From the NCBI GenBank assembly GCA_963383645.1, contig OY726576.1, positions 15,549,486-15,613,485 on the forward strand: a stretch of 64,000 nucleotides of DNA, given 5' to 3'. The DNA comes from Muscardinus avellanarius. Taxonomy: Eukaryota > Chordata > Mammalia > Rodentia > Gliridae. Position 1 is the first letter of the stretch, and each line of letters begins with the position of its first letter. Under the pieces are notes generated by a model. That model worked only from the letters and a program-made list of their open reading frames with translations. It ran no database searches and had not been told where the DNA came from. Of this stretch, positions 25,861 through 39,969 are shown one piece after another. A program made the position numbers and the translations under genes.

Positions 25861-27876
25861 TGTGGCAAAGGCTTCAGCGAGAAGTGCAAGCTCACCAGAC
25901 ACCAGAGGACACACTCTGGTGAGAAGCTGTACCTGTGCAGTGATTGTGGCAAAGCCTTCAGCCAGAATTACCACCTCATCAACCACCAGAGGACACACTC
26001 GGGCGAGAAGCCATATGTGTGCAGTGAGTGTGGCAAAGGCTTCAGCGAGAAGTGCAAGCTCACCAGACACCAGAGGATACACTCGGGCGAGAAGCTGTAC
26101 CTGTGCAGTGATTGTGGCAAAGCCTTCAGCCTGAAGTCCTACCTCATCATCCACCAGAGGACACATTCGGGTGAGAAGCCCTACGTGTGCGGTGAGTGTG
26201 GCAAAGGCTTCAGCCAGAAGTCCCACCTCACCATCCACCAGAGGACACACTCAGGCGAGAAGCCCTACGTGTGCAGCGAGTGTGGCAAAGGCTTCAGAAT
26301 GAAGTTTACCCTCACCATCCACCAGAGGATGCACTCAGGAGAGAAGCCGTACGTGTGCAGCGAGTGTGGCAAAGGCTTCAGCGAGAAGTCCTACCTCATC
26401 ATCCACCAGAGGACACACTCAGACGAGCAGCGATATGTGTGCCACGAGTGTGGGCGAGGCTGTATACACAAGTCCCACCTCATCATCCACCAGAGGACAC
26501 ACTCAGGCGAGAAGCCATATGTATGCAGTGAGTGTGGCAAACGCTTCAACCAAAAGTCCCACCTCATCATCCACCAGAGGATACACTCAGGCCAGAAGCC
26601 ATATGTGTGCAGCGAGTGTGGCAAAGGCTTCAACCAAAAGTCCCACCTCATCATCCACCAGAGGACACACTCAGACGAGAAGCCATATGTGTGCCACGAG
26701 TGTGGGCGAATTTGTAAACACAAGTCCCACCTCATCATCCACCAGAGGACACACTCAGGCCAGAAGCCATATGTGTGCAGTGAGTGTGGCAAATGCTTCA
26801 GCCAAAAGTCCCACCTCATCATCCACCAGAGGACACACTCAGGCCAGAAGCCATATGTGTGCAGCGAGTGTGGCAAAGGCTTCAGGGAGAAGTCCACACT
26901 CACCAGACACCAGAGGACACACTCGGGCGAGAAGCCCTACATGTGCAGTGAGTGTGGCAAAGGCTTCAGCAAGAAGTCCACACTCACCAGACACCAGAGG
27001 ACACATACGGGTGAGAAGCCATATGTGTGCAGTGAGTGTGGCAAAGGCTTCAGCCAGCATTCCTACCTCTTCTATCACCAGAGGATACACTCAGACGAGA
27101 AGGCATATGTGTGCAGTGAGTGTGGCAAAGGCTTCAGCCAGAAGTCCACACTCACCAGACACCAGAGGACACACTCGGGCGAGAAGCCGTATGTGTGCAG
27201 CGAGTGTGGAAAAGGCTTCAGCCAGAAGTCCTACCTCATCATCCACCAGAGGACACACTCGGGCGAGAAGCCATACGTGTGCAGTGAGTGTGGCAAAGGC
27301 TTCAGCCAGAAGTCCTATCTCATCATCCACCAGAGGACACACTCGGGCAAGAAGCCATATGTGTGCAGTGAGTGTGGCAAAGGATTCAGCCTGAAGTCCA
27401 CACTCACCAGACACCAGAAGAGGACACACTCGGGCGAGAAGCCATACGTGTGCAGCGAGTGTGGCAAAGGCTTCAGCGAGAAGTCCTACCTCATCATCCA
27501 CCAGAGGACACACTCGGGCAAGAAGCCATACGTGTGCAGCGAGTGTGGCAAAGGCTTCAGCAAGAAGTCCTACCTCATCATCCACTATAGGACACACTCG
27601 GGCAAGAAGCCATACATGTGCAGTGAGTGTGGCAAAGGCTTCAGCAAGAAGTCCACACTCACCAGACACCAGAGGACACATACGGGTGAGAAGCCATATG
27701 TGTGCAGTGAGTGTGGCAAAGGCTTCAGCCAGAAGTCCTACCTCATCATCCAACAGAGGACACACTCAGGCAAGAAGCCATACATGTGCAGTGAGTGCGG
27801 CAAAGGCTTCATCCGGAAGTCCCAACTCATCACCACCAGAGGACACACTCAGCGAGGAGCCCTACGTGTGCAGTGA
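25861..27876 (+). CDS. ZNF133: Long in-frame C2H2 finger array, copy 2, after the internal stop
   Basis: About 21 complete tandem fingers of 84 bp follow in the frame of the upstream part, most reading [12 protein letters not shown](Q/E/K)KS and joined by TH(S/T)GEKP-type linkers. The first internal methionine-frame start is far inside the array. Three late fingers carry defects: HQKRTH spacing near 27420, a Tyr next to the first His at 27589, and Gln for His near 27752. A frameshift near 27825 ends the frame at 27876. Base-contact positions are strongly homogenised (position 2 nearly always Ser, position 6 Ile or Arg). It is probably not translated on its own; I list it because one stop codon is all that separates it from a 27-finger protein. 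Confidence 0.55.
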   Translation, partial: CGKGFSEKCKLTRHQRTHSGEKLYLCSDCGKAFSQNYHLINHQRTHSGEKPYVCSECGKGFSEKCKLTRHQRIHSGEKLYLCSDCGKAFSLKSYLIIHQRTHSGEKPYVCGECGKGFSQKSHLTIHQRTHSGEKPYVCSECGKGFRMKFTLTIHQRMHSGEKPYVCSECGKGFSEKSYLIIHQRTHSDEQRYVCHECGRGCIHKSHLIIHQRTHSGEKPYVCSECGKRFNQKSHLIIHQRIHSGQKPYVCSECGKGFNQKSHLIIHQRTHSDEKPYVCHECGRICKHKSHLIIHQRTHSGQKPYVCSECGKCFSQKSHLIIHQRTHSGQKPYVCSECGKGFREKSTLTRHQRTHSGEKPYMCSECGKGFSKKSTLTRHQRTHTGEKPYVCSECGKGFSQHSYLFYHQRIHSDEKAYVCSECGKGFSQKSTLTRHQRTHSGEKPYVCSECGKGFSQKSYLIIHQRTHSGEKPYVCSECGKGFSQKSYLIIHQRTHSGKKPYVCSECGKGFSLKSTLTRHQKRTHSGEKPYVCSECGKGFSEKSYLIIHQRTHSGKKPYVCSECGKGFSKKSYLIIHYRTHSGKKPYMCSECGKGFSKKSTLTRHQRTHTGEKPYVCSECGKGFSQKSYLIIQQRTHSGKKPYMCSECGKGFIRKSQLITTRGHTQRGALRVQ

Positions 27877-28860
27877 GTGCAGCAAAGGCTTCAGCGATAA
27901 GTCCCTCACCAGACACCAGAGGACACTCACCGCGAGAAGCCGTACCTGTGCAGTGAGTGTGGCAAAGGCTTCAGCCAGAAGTTCCAAGTCACCAGAGCAC
28001 ACACTCAGTGAGAAGCCATACGTGTGCCACGAGTGTGGCCGAGGCTATAACCACAAGTCCCAATTCATCATCCACTAGAGGACATACTCGGTGAGAAGCC
28101 TTACTTGTGCAGTGAGTGCAGCAAAGGCTTCAGTGATAAGTCCACACTCACCAGACACCAGAGGACACATACGGGTGAGAAGCCATACGTGAGCAGCGAG
28201 TGTGAAAAAGGCTTGATCCACGAGTCCTACTTCATCATCCACCAGAGGACACACTCGGTGAGAAGCCATATGTGTGCAGCGAGTGTGGCAAAGGCTTCAG
28301 CGAGAAGACCAACTCACCAGAGGATACACTCGGGTGAGAAGCCGTACGTGTGCAGCGAGTGTGGCAAAGGCTTCAGCCAGGAGTCCATCTTTGTTAGACA
28401 CTAGTGTACACACTCTAAGGAAAAGCCATACGTGTGCCAGGAGTGTGGCCGAGGCTTCAGCCACCAGGCAGGACTCATCAGCACCGGAGGAAGCACTCGC
28501 GGGAGAGGCCGTACACGTGCCGGCAGTGCCGCCTGGGCAGCAGCCAGTCAGCCTCACTCACACACAAGTGGGTACACTTGGTAAGAGAGGCCGTGTGTGT
28601 GCAGAGAGTGTGGCCGAGGCTTTAGCCACAGGTCACACCTGGCCTTGCATCAGGTGCCACAGCGGGGGGAGGAGCCTCGTGCGTGCAGGAGCTGTGGGCA
28701 GGGCTGGGGCCAGAAGGCTCCCTCAGCAGACCTAGGAGGATGCAGCGCGCACACCACAAGCCGCCACTCCAGCTCCACTCAGAGGCCTGTCTGGGGCAGT
28801 CTTCGGGCCCCTTGTGTTCTCTTTGAAAGTGAGGGTGGAGGAGAGGACCAGTAGTCAATC
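27877..28860 (+). pseudogene. ZNF133: Degenerate C-terminal fingers of the ZNF133-like exon, copy 2
   Basis: Finger sequence continues to about 28730 with repeated small deletions and stops. The last blocks (ECGRGFSHQAGLI, RPYTCRQCRLGSS, CRECGRGFSHRSHLALHQ) correspond to the C-terminal fingers of ZNF133 as I recall them. This copy therefore keeps the original 3' end of the exon, which the other copies in the window have lost. Confidence 0.7.
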
Positions 28861-28882
28861 TCTTTACGATTCCACGAAATGT

Positions 28883-28888
28883 AATAAA
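28883..28888 (+). terminator. Polyadenylation signal AATAAA
   Basis: AATAAA lies about 150 bp after the last recognisable finger and is followed by a GT-rich stretch (TGTCTTTGTGTTTTGTGG). This fits the ancestral 3' end of the zinc-finger transcript. Confidence 0.55.
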
Positions 28889-29026
28889 AAGCACCTTCCA
28901 TCAGTGGTCTCAGAATGTCTTTGTGTTTTGTGGCCTTTATTTTAATTTTGCTTCATTACAGATCTGGAACCTTGACATGTTTATAAGAAATAAGAAATGA
29001 TAACACATATTTTGAAATCTTAGGTG

Positions 29027-29440
29027 CACTATTGCGGGAGCCAGCCGGCAAAAGTACAGGTTCTGAAGAGAGGCGTGAGGATGAACAAGCATGGGAGGGT
29101 CGCCAGCAAACTCCTGGGCCGATATCTCTGCTGGCCGACAACCAGGTTTCTTTCTCTCCTGGTATTTATACAATTTCCAGCTTTGGGTTGCACAGGAATG
29201 CAATCATGAAAATCCAAAGCACATATATCACTTTGCGAGTCACACGGGAGCCTGGTACTACATAAACCTAATCTTAACTAGCAGACAGAACAGTTAGCAT
29301 CAGTCATTCTGAGGGGTCTTATTTACTTAGACTCCATGACTCCAGACCTTGGTGACTCTGGGAAGGACAGTCAGAAGTGCACTTTTGAGTAAGGCTGAGA
29401 CAAGATAAGGTAAAAGCCTTAATGGCTCCCCACACACTAT
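29027..29440 (-). mobile_element. Solo LTR of an endogenous retrovirus, with 6-bp target duplication
   Basis: A 402-bp LTR (29434-29033 on the minus strand) begins TGTGGGGAGCC and ends GGCTCCCGCA. It is flanked on both sides by CACTAT (29027-29032 and 29435-29440; ATAGTG on the element strand). A TATA-like TATAAATACC lies inside. A 6-bp duplication is usual for class II (ERV2/ERVK-like) elements. The same LTR at 61418-61819 still has its primer-binding site. Confidence 0.8.
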
Positions 29441-30297
29441 TATGCAAGATTAAGTCCTTAGAAGGCGTAAGGATCGAGTCACTCATAGATCATAAAGTCT
29501 GCTTTTGTGTGGAGAGAGACTCTAGGAACTATATCGAGAGATTTCAAGTGAGGAGGAATCTCCAGGAAGAATGGCTTCCTCCTAACAAGTCCCACCTCAG
29601 CTGCCTCTTCTCTTGCGTTCTGAGATGTTCCCTTTCTTGCTTTACTCTTAGCTCTCAAATATCTGTGTCGTCCTGTCTCAGACTCCCAAATACTGGAATT
29701 ACAGCATGATCCGCTTTTTAATAAAGCTTGTATTGTAGTTATCCTATCTCTGTAATAACACTGTAGTCAGATGTGCATTTTTATTTCAATGTTCTTAAAA
29801 CATCTCTGCACGGAGACTTGACGGAGATAACAAGGTACAATGAGAGAAAGTCTTTTTTCCTTCCTTGTGAATCTGGGACAGGCTTGTCAACTTGCCTGAT
29901 CAAGCATAGAGCAGAGCCTAGCACGCACTTAGTGAGACTTGCAGCAACCTAGGAAAACCCTGTTTCAAACCAAAAAATAAAAGCGCCTTGGCATGCAGCT
30001 CTGAAGTAGAATGCCCCTGAGCTCAATCCCCAGTACCACAAAACAAACCACCACCACCGCCACAACAACAAAAAGTAGAACCAAAGGTGTGTTGGCGCAC
30101 ACCTACAATCCTACCCCTGAGGGAGGCTGAGCCAGGAGGATTGCGGGTGTGAGGCCAGCCTCAGCAACTGAGTGCAAACCTCAGCGACCTAGCAAGGCCC
30201 ATTTCAAAATAAAAAAGCCTGGGGTGTGGCTGGGAGATAGACTGCCTCTGGCTTCAGTCCCAATCCCACCCTTGGCCCCTCCCCTCACATAACAGAA
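29441..30297. other. Inverted spacer with two SINEs
   Basis: This is the inverse of 60210-61410, and its right part is also the inverse of 14900-15360. SINEs are at about 29930-30045 and 30085-30275 (+). No gene is seen. Confidence 0.55.
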
Positions 30298-30640
30298 GTG
30301 ATATTAAGGGGCCCCTGCGCTCGGTTCAGGAGAGGCCTTAAACTCTCCTCTTCAAACCCTGTTGCTGAGCTTGAGAACTCCAGCCACGGAGCGGCCTCAT
30401 GGACGCCGGGCAGCGAGCGAGCTGCGTGGACGCTCTGTCCTGCCAGAGCTTCACAGTACGGGATCCCAGACGACGACTGCAACTTCATGGGAGCTGCAAT
30501 GAGGACCATTCAGCCGAGCCGAGTCAACCTGGGAGTGAGGATGATGCTTGAATTTCTGCTTTGAGTTCTGAATTGCAGGGCCGTCTGTAACACAACATAG
30601 AGAATTGACTTTTGTAAGCGGGAGTCAGTCTTAAATCATA
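30298..30640 (+). other. Conserved GC-rich segment, copy 2 (possible retrocopy)
   Basis: Inverse of 14560-14900. Here the frame is open for 88 codons (30298-30564) and is followed by a non-coding stretch and an A-rich end. The product is unknown. Confidence 0.35.
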
Positions 30641-30689
30641 ATTTAAAAAAAGATCAAATTTGTCTGTACACAAATGAATTCTGAACTGG

Positions 30690-31310
30690 GCGTGGTGACA
30701 CATACCTGTAATCTCAGAACCTGGGAGGCTCAGACCAGAGGATTACAGGTTCATCAACCTAGTAAGGCCCTCAGCAACTTAGACCTCATTTCAAAAAAAA
30801 TAAAGGTGGTGCCCAGTAGTAATCTCAGCATTCAGGAGGCTGAGACAGGAGGATCTTAGTTCATGGTCAGCCTCAGCTGCTTGGTGAGGCCCTCTGCAAC
30901 TCAGTGAGACCCTGTTTCAAAACAAAAATAGGACTGGTGTGTAGCTTGGAGGTCGAATGCCCCTGGGTTTCATCCCCAGTACTGCCAAAAAAGAAAAAAA
31001 AAAGTTAATTCTATGATGTGCTTCATAGTGAGAAATCTGACCCCTACCTCCTGCTGTCCACTTAATTAATTGTCCAGTGCTGGTGTTCATGTATTTGGGT
31101 TTGAGCATTGTCAAAATATACCTCAATGAGAAACAACTTTTTTTTTTTGAGAAAAGACTTCTTAAATTTCTTTTTTGTTTTTCAGGTGTGGGGATGGAAC
31201 CCAGGGGCATTCTACCTCCGAGCTACACCCCCAGCCCTATTTTTCATCCCTTATTTTGACACAGAGTCTCTAGAACCGGGATTGCAGGTGTGTGCCACAG
31301 TGCTTAGCTC
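30690..31310. repeat. SINEs in the inverted block
   Basis: Elements are at about 30690-30800 (+), 30810-30990 (+) and 31150-31310 (-), inverse to 13868-14500. Confidence 0.65.
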
Positions 31311-31419
31311 GTAACCACTTTTTGAGCAGCCCTCTACACAGGCCCTCTACCCAGTGCAGATGACTGCCCTCCAAACAAGTGCAGTCAGCCCACGCCCCTC
31401 AGGCCTCTGCTGCGGCCAT

Positions 31420-31562
31420 GCAAACTACAACTCCCGTGAGGCAGCGCGGCCGCGACTACAGTTCCCAGCATCCTCCGCGAGGTGCCCCCCTGTCAGGGAA
31501 GGAGGCTTGGCACCGGGCGGCCGGGTGTCGCGGAAGTTAAAGACAGGAAGTGACCTTCTGGG
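31420..31562 (+). promoter_or_regulatory. SETMAR: SETMAR promoter copy with paired ZNF143/THAP11 motifs
   Basis: ACTACAACTCCCGTGAGG (31424) and ACTACAGTTCCCAGCATCC (31455) lie 31 bp apart in a CpG-rich stretch just upstream of the exon 1 ATG. The same pair is at 58983-59029 in front of the intact SETMAR. Confidence 0.55.
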
Positions 31563-31679
31563 ATGGCAGCCTCTGAAGGGACACCTGCGGCTCAAATAGA
31601 TCAGCTGGATATAGCAGGAGGCCTGGAGAACTTGCCCGTGAGCGTGTGGCCGCCGGGGGCGGGGCCAGCGCCCTTCCAG
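31563..31679 (+). pseudogene. SETMAR: SETMAR exon 1 copy without exon 2
   Basis: This is a 117-nt coding exon (39 codons) including LENLPVSVWPPGAGPAPFQ, which aligns with the human SETMAR start region (QENLPVGAWPPGAAPAPFQ). The donor CAG|GTAAGG is intact. Only about 20 bp downstream the sequence jumps to the flank of the minisatellite (ATTTTGATCAATC), so exon 2 has been deleted. The promoter is intact, so a non-SETMAR transcript may still start here. Confidence 0.85.
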
Positions 31680-31726
31680 GTAAGGGTGGCTGCAATGAAT
31701 TTTGATCAATCAAAAAATAATCCCCA

Positions 31727-31920
31727 CGCCGGGCGTGGTGGCGCACGATTGTAATCCCCGCGCTTGGGAGGCAGAGACAGGAGGATCGCGCAGGATCGAA
31801 GCCAGCCGCGCGCGCTGGCTTAGGAGACCCTGTTTCCAAATAAAAAATGTAAAAAAGGTCTGGGAGTGTAACTCGGAGGTTGAAGGGCTTCCAGCAACCC
31901 CAGTACCACCAAAAAAAAAA
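31727..31920 (+). repeat. Subfamily-B B1-dID SINE
   Basis: It begins GCCGGGCGTGGTGGCGCACG and has the GCCAGC...GCTGGC left-part signature. Relative to the minisatellite it lies where other arrays have a SINE on the opposite side of the GATTGATCAAAA motif, a sign of rearrangement at the deletion site. Confidence 0.7.
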
Positions 31921-31921
31921 A

Positions 31922-32850
31922 AAATCCCCAAAGAAAAGTATAATGCAGTACATTAAGCTCCACTCCTGGGCAGTCTCGTTCTCGCTGTGATGATTCCTAA
32001 AGAAAAGTATAATGCAATACAGTAACATCCACTAGAGGGCAGTCTCACAGTTGCTGAGATGATCCCCAAAGAAAGTAAAATGCAATACATTAACCTCCAG
32101 TAGAGGGCAGTCTCGTTCTCGCTGAAATTATCCCCAAAGAAAAGTAAAATGCAATACATTGACCTCCAGTAGAGGGCAGTCTCGTCGCTGAAATGATCCC
32201 CAAGGGAAAGTATAATGCAAAACATTAACTTCCACTAGAGGGCCGTCTCACTCTCACTGAGAAGATCCCCAAAGAAAAGTATAATGCAAAACATTACCTT
32301 CCATTAGAGGGCAGTGTTGTTCTTGCTGAGATGATCCCCAAAGAGTAATTCAGTACATTAACCTCCACTAGAGGGCAGTCTCGTCGCTGAAATGATCCCC
32401 AAAGAAAAGTACAATGCAATACATTGACCTCCACTAGAAGGCAGTCTCGCAGTCACTGAAATGATCCCCAAAGAAAAGTTTAATGCAAAATACTAACCTC
32501 CACTCGAGGGCCGTCTCATTCTCACTGAGAAGATCCCCAAAGAAAAGTATAATGCAAAACATTAACTTCCAATAGAGGGCAGTGTTTTCTCCCTGAAATG
32601 ATCCCCAAAGAAAAGTAAAATGAAAGACAGTAAGCTCCACTAGAGGGCAGTCTCGCTCTCGCTGAGATGATCCCCAAAGAAAAGTAAAATGCAATACATT
32701 AACCTCCACTACAGTGGAGTCTAAACTCGCTGAGATGATCCCCAAAGAAAAGTATAATTCAATACATTAACCGCCACTAGAGGTCAGTCTCGCTCTCGCT
32801 GAGATGATCCCCAAAGAAAAGTAAATGCTAAACAGTGACCTCCACTATGG
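31922..32850 (+). repeat. 68-bp minisatellite with CTCF-like cores, array 2 (inverted)
   Basis: There are about 13 units, inverted relative to arrays 1, 3 and 4. Exact CCACTAGAGGGCAG occurs near 32028, 32363 and 32636, and CCAGTAGAGGGCAG near 32097 and 32163. The remaining units differ by one or a few bases (for example CCATTAGAGGGCAG). The motif direction is forward on the + strand, opposite to the other three arrays. Confidence 0.85.
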
Positions 32851-33060
32851 CTATTCCTTCGAGTGTGTCCACTAGTGTCCAACAGAGATGGACTCCTGGC
32901 TGAAGCCTTTGCTGTACTCGTGGCACACGTCCGGCTTCTTTCTGCAGTGCTTCTTCTCGTGGACGATAAAGTGGGACTTCCACCTAAAGCCTCACCTGCC
33001 GCAGCCGAGTGCGTCTTCACATGGGTGGGAAGTTGCGGCAGACTGGCTCAGCTGGGCACT
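32850..33060 (-). pseudogene. ZNF133: Degenerate two-finger C2H2 remnant, copy 2
   Basis: Inverse homologue of 8760-8975, also directly abutting the minisatellite. It lacks part of the first finger (the sequence around AGAAGCCATATGTGCC is shortened). Confidence 0.65.
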
Positions 33061-33074
33061 GAATATGGGCACTG

Positions 33075-34690
33075 AGTCCGTTCGGAACGGAGTTTCTCAG
33101 AAAGGTGGACAAAGGTTTCGGTTATAGTTCTGCAGCCACTTCTCTGCAGCGATTTTTTCCCTATTTTTTTTATGAAATAAACTCCTTTAAGTTCCTGTTC
33201 ACGACGCTAAAAGTGGAGATTCCTCTCCAGGAAAAAAAAATCTGAAACGATTGACACGGACAAATGCCTCTTGTGCAATTGACACTGTATTCTAGGCACA
33301 AGATTTTTTTGTACTTCCCTATTTCCCCGTGATTCCCTAGTAGTAAAGTGCAAACACCCAAAAAACAATAGTGAGATATACATGTAAATCACCAACCCTG
33401 AACAAGACAAAAGCAAGGCCTGTGACAGCCCAGGTCTTTGTGATTGAAATCAGTCCCATGACCCTGCAGGTGGGTCTTGTGCTTTAAGTCAGCCCCTTTG
33501 GCCTTGCCTTGGCCTTGCAGCTGCAGAGGCTTTTAGTGGGCAAACTCCAGAGGAACAAAAGTCACACCCAAAATCCCTTGAAGAATTCAGCTTTTAAGAG
33601 TTTTCTTTAACCCTTTTGAAACCTTTTATTCCTAGGGCTTAGTCCAAAGTCCTTCTCTATCTAGCAACCTCCTTTGAACTGAATGGGGACGAAGTCGGAG
33701 ATTCCAGCTTTCATACGTGTAGTTGGCGTAGGGAAATCCGTGTACATTTATGATGATTTAGAGGCTTTCGATGAATGTCTGTTGGATTTTGTCTACAATA
33801 CCATCTGCTGTCTGAACGCTTCACCCTATTAAACACTGAAAATATATTTTAGTAGACAGGGCCCAAAAAACAACATGAAGTTTTTATTATATCTGTCTTT
33901 TGTTCTGTCATAAATATTTTAACCAGGTGGTGTCGCCCTGTCTGCAGGCAGTGCTATTATTAGGTGCAAAGGTCAAGATTCCTCCTAGCTCTCTGCTCTA
34001 TTGTAATGATTAGAATGAAGGTCACAGATAGGGAGGAATTCTGCATTTGTAATTGCTGTAGCAGGAATGCTTCCACAGGATCTGAATTCTGACTAGAATT
34101 ACGTCTTTGAGCAAAGCCGAGGGTGTTTAGAGGCTTAGACAAATTACTAGAAAATTTATTTTCCACAGACTCAGTTTCTCTCACAGTCCTGATCTTATAT
34201 CACCGGAGCAATTCGTGTGGAAAGTTAAAAGAATCATTACCAAAAGAATAATAGTTATGAAAGAATATCTAGGAGTGGGGGAGTACTTTGGCCAGAGACA
34301 ACACTTTCCCTCGGGGCTCTGCTTTCTTTAAGCCAGCCAAATTTTTTAAAAATTATTTTTATTGGTGCATTGTAATCATACATCACATTGGAATACAAGA
34401 CTTGAGAGGATATACAAGCACACATCATCCAATTAGCCCTCATCCAGTCCCCATCGCATTCCCTCCCCCTCCCTCGATCCCATGCTTGTTTGGTGATTAA
34501 CTTTGATACATATGTTTATGTTCCTCCTGCTTTTTAAAGAGGCTCCATCCTCTCCTATTCCATACCCTCTGATTGGTCACCTTAATTGCTTCACTATAGG
34601 GCCCTTTCTATAGCTCGACCACTTCCTCTTGCCCCTATCCTCCTAGTTATTGCTGATTAGGGGAAGCATCTGGGTTTAATTATCTGCAAT
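33075..34690. other. Inverted spacer: B-beta, B-alpha and L1 fragment
   Basis: This is the inverse of 6846-8740, without the SINE that lies at 7975-8190. The L1 3' end-like piece is at about 34300-34500 on the minus strand. No gene is seen. Confidence 0.5.
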
Positions 34691-34699
34691 ATTTCTTTG

Positions 34700-35327
34700 T
34701 GCATGCCGTGTTGCAAATACCGATCCCACTCTTGATGTCCCCATTTGTGGCCTGGCACACATATGTCTTCTTGCCCGAGTGTGTCCTCTGGTGGATGATG
34801 AGGCGGAACTTCCGGCTAAAGCCTCTGTCACACTCACTGCACACATATGGCTTCTCGCCTGAGAGTGTCCTCTGGTGGATGATGAGCTGCAACTTCCGGC
34901 TGAAACTTTTTCCACACTCACTGCATACATACGGCTTCTCATCTTAGTGTGTCCTCTGGTGTCTGGTGAGTATGGACTTCAGGCTTAAGCCGTTGCCACA
35001 CTCACTGCACACGTATGGGTTCTCGTCCGAGTGTGTCCTCTGGTCAATGATGAGGTGGGACTTACGTTTACAGCCTTGCCCACACTCGTGGCACAGGTAT
35101 GGCTTCTCACCTGAGAGTACCCTCTGGTGGTAGATGAGTTTGGACTTCTGGCTGCGTCCTTTGCCGCAGTCCTGGCACACGTACAGCTTCTCGCCTGAGT
35201 GCGTCATCTGGTGGATAATGAGGGGGGACTTTTGGTTGAAGCCTTTGCCACACTCACTGCACACATATGGCTTCTCACCAGAGTGTGTCCTCTGGTGGAT
35301 GATGAGGTGGGACTTACGGTTAAAGCC
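34700..35327 (-). pseudogene. ZNF133: Downstream fingers of the KRAB-ZNF, beyond its stop
   Basis: In the same frame as the upstream 401 codons, fingers continue (for example [20 protein letters not shown]) to a second stop, TAA near 34944-34946. They then resume in frame to about 34740 before leaving finger sequence. Several fingers here have damaged zinc ligands (IDQRTH, CGKGRSQ). This is either decayed former coding sequence or a readthrough extension. Confidence 0.65.
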
Positions 35328-39921
<4,594 letters not shown>

Positions 39922-39969
39922 CTAGATCCTGCCTTGACTGCACCGCTGCTGCCATGGGTGCTGACACCT

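Noticed and set aside
26391..26903. Long minus-strand frames across the finger arrays with a repeating [19 protein letters not shown] pattern
   Set aside because: They are antisense shadows of the 84-bp finger repeat and appear wherever fingers are, including in broken copies.
26366..27394. Plus-strand frame of 342 codons in an alternative frame ([20 protein letters not shown] repeats)
   Set aside because: It is the +2 frame of the same finger repeat; its length follows from the repeat having no stops in that frame.
24926..27876. A PRDM9-like gene (SET domain plus tandem fingers)
   Set aside because: The SET exons belong to SETMAR, lie on the opposite strand and kilobases away, and have SETMAR-type pre- and post-SET cysteines. 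The finger exon has ZNF133-type spacer and KRAB exons.
31354..31754. Alternative frames over the SETMAR exon 1 region
   Set aside because: They are CpG-rich promoter frames; only the 31563 frame matches SETMAR and reaches a splice donor.
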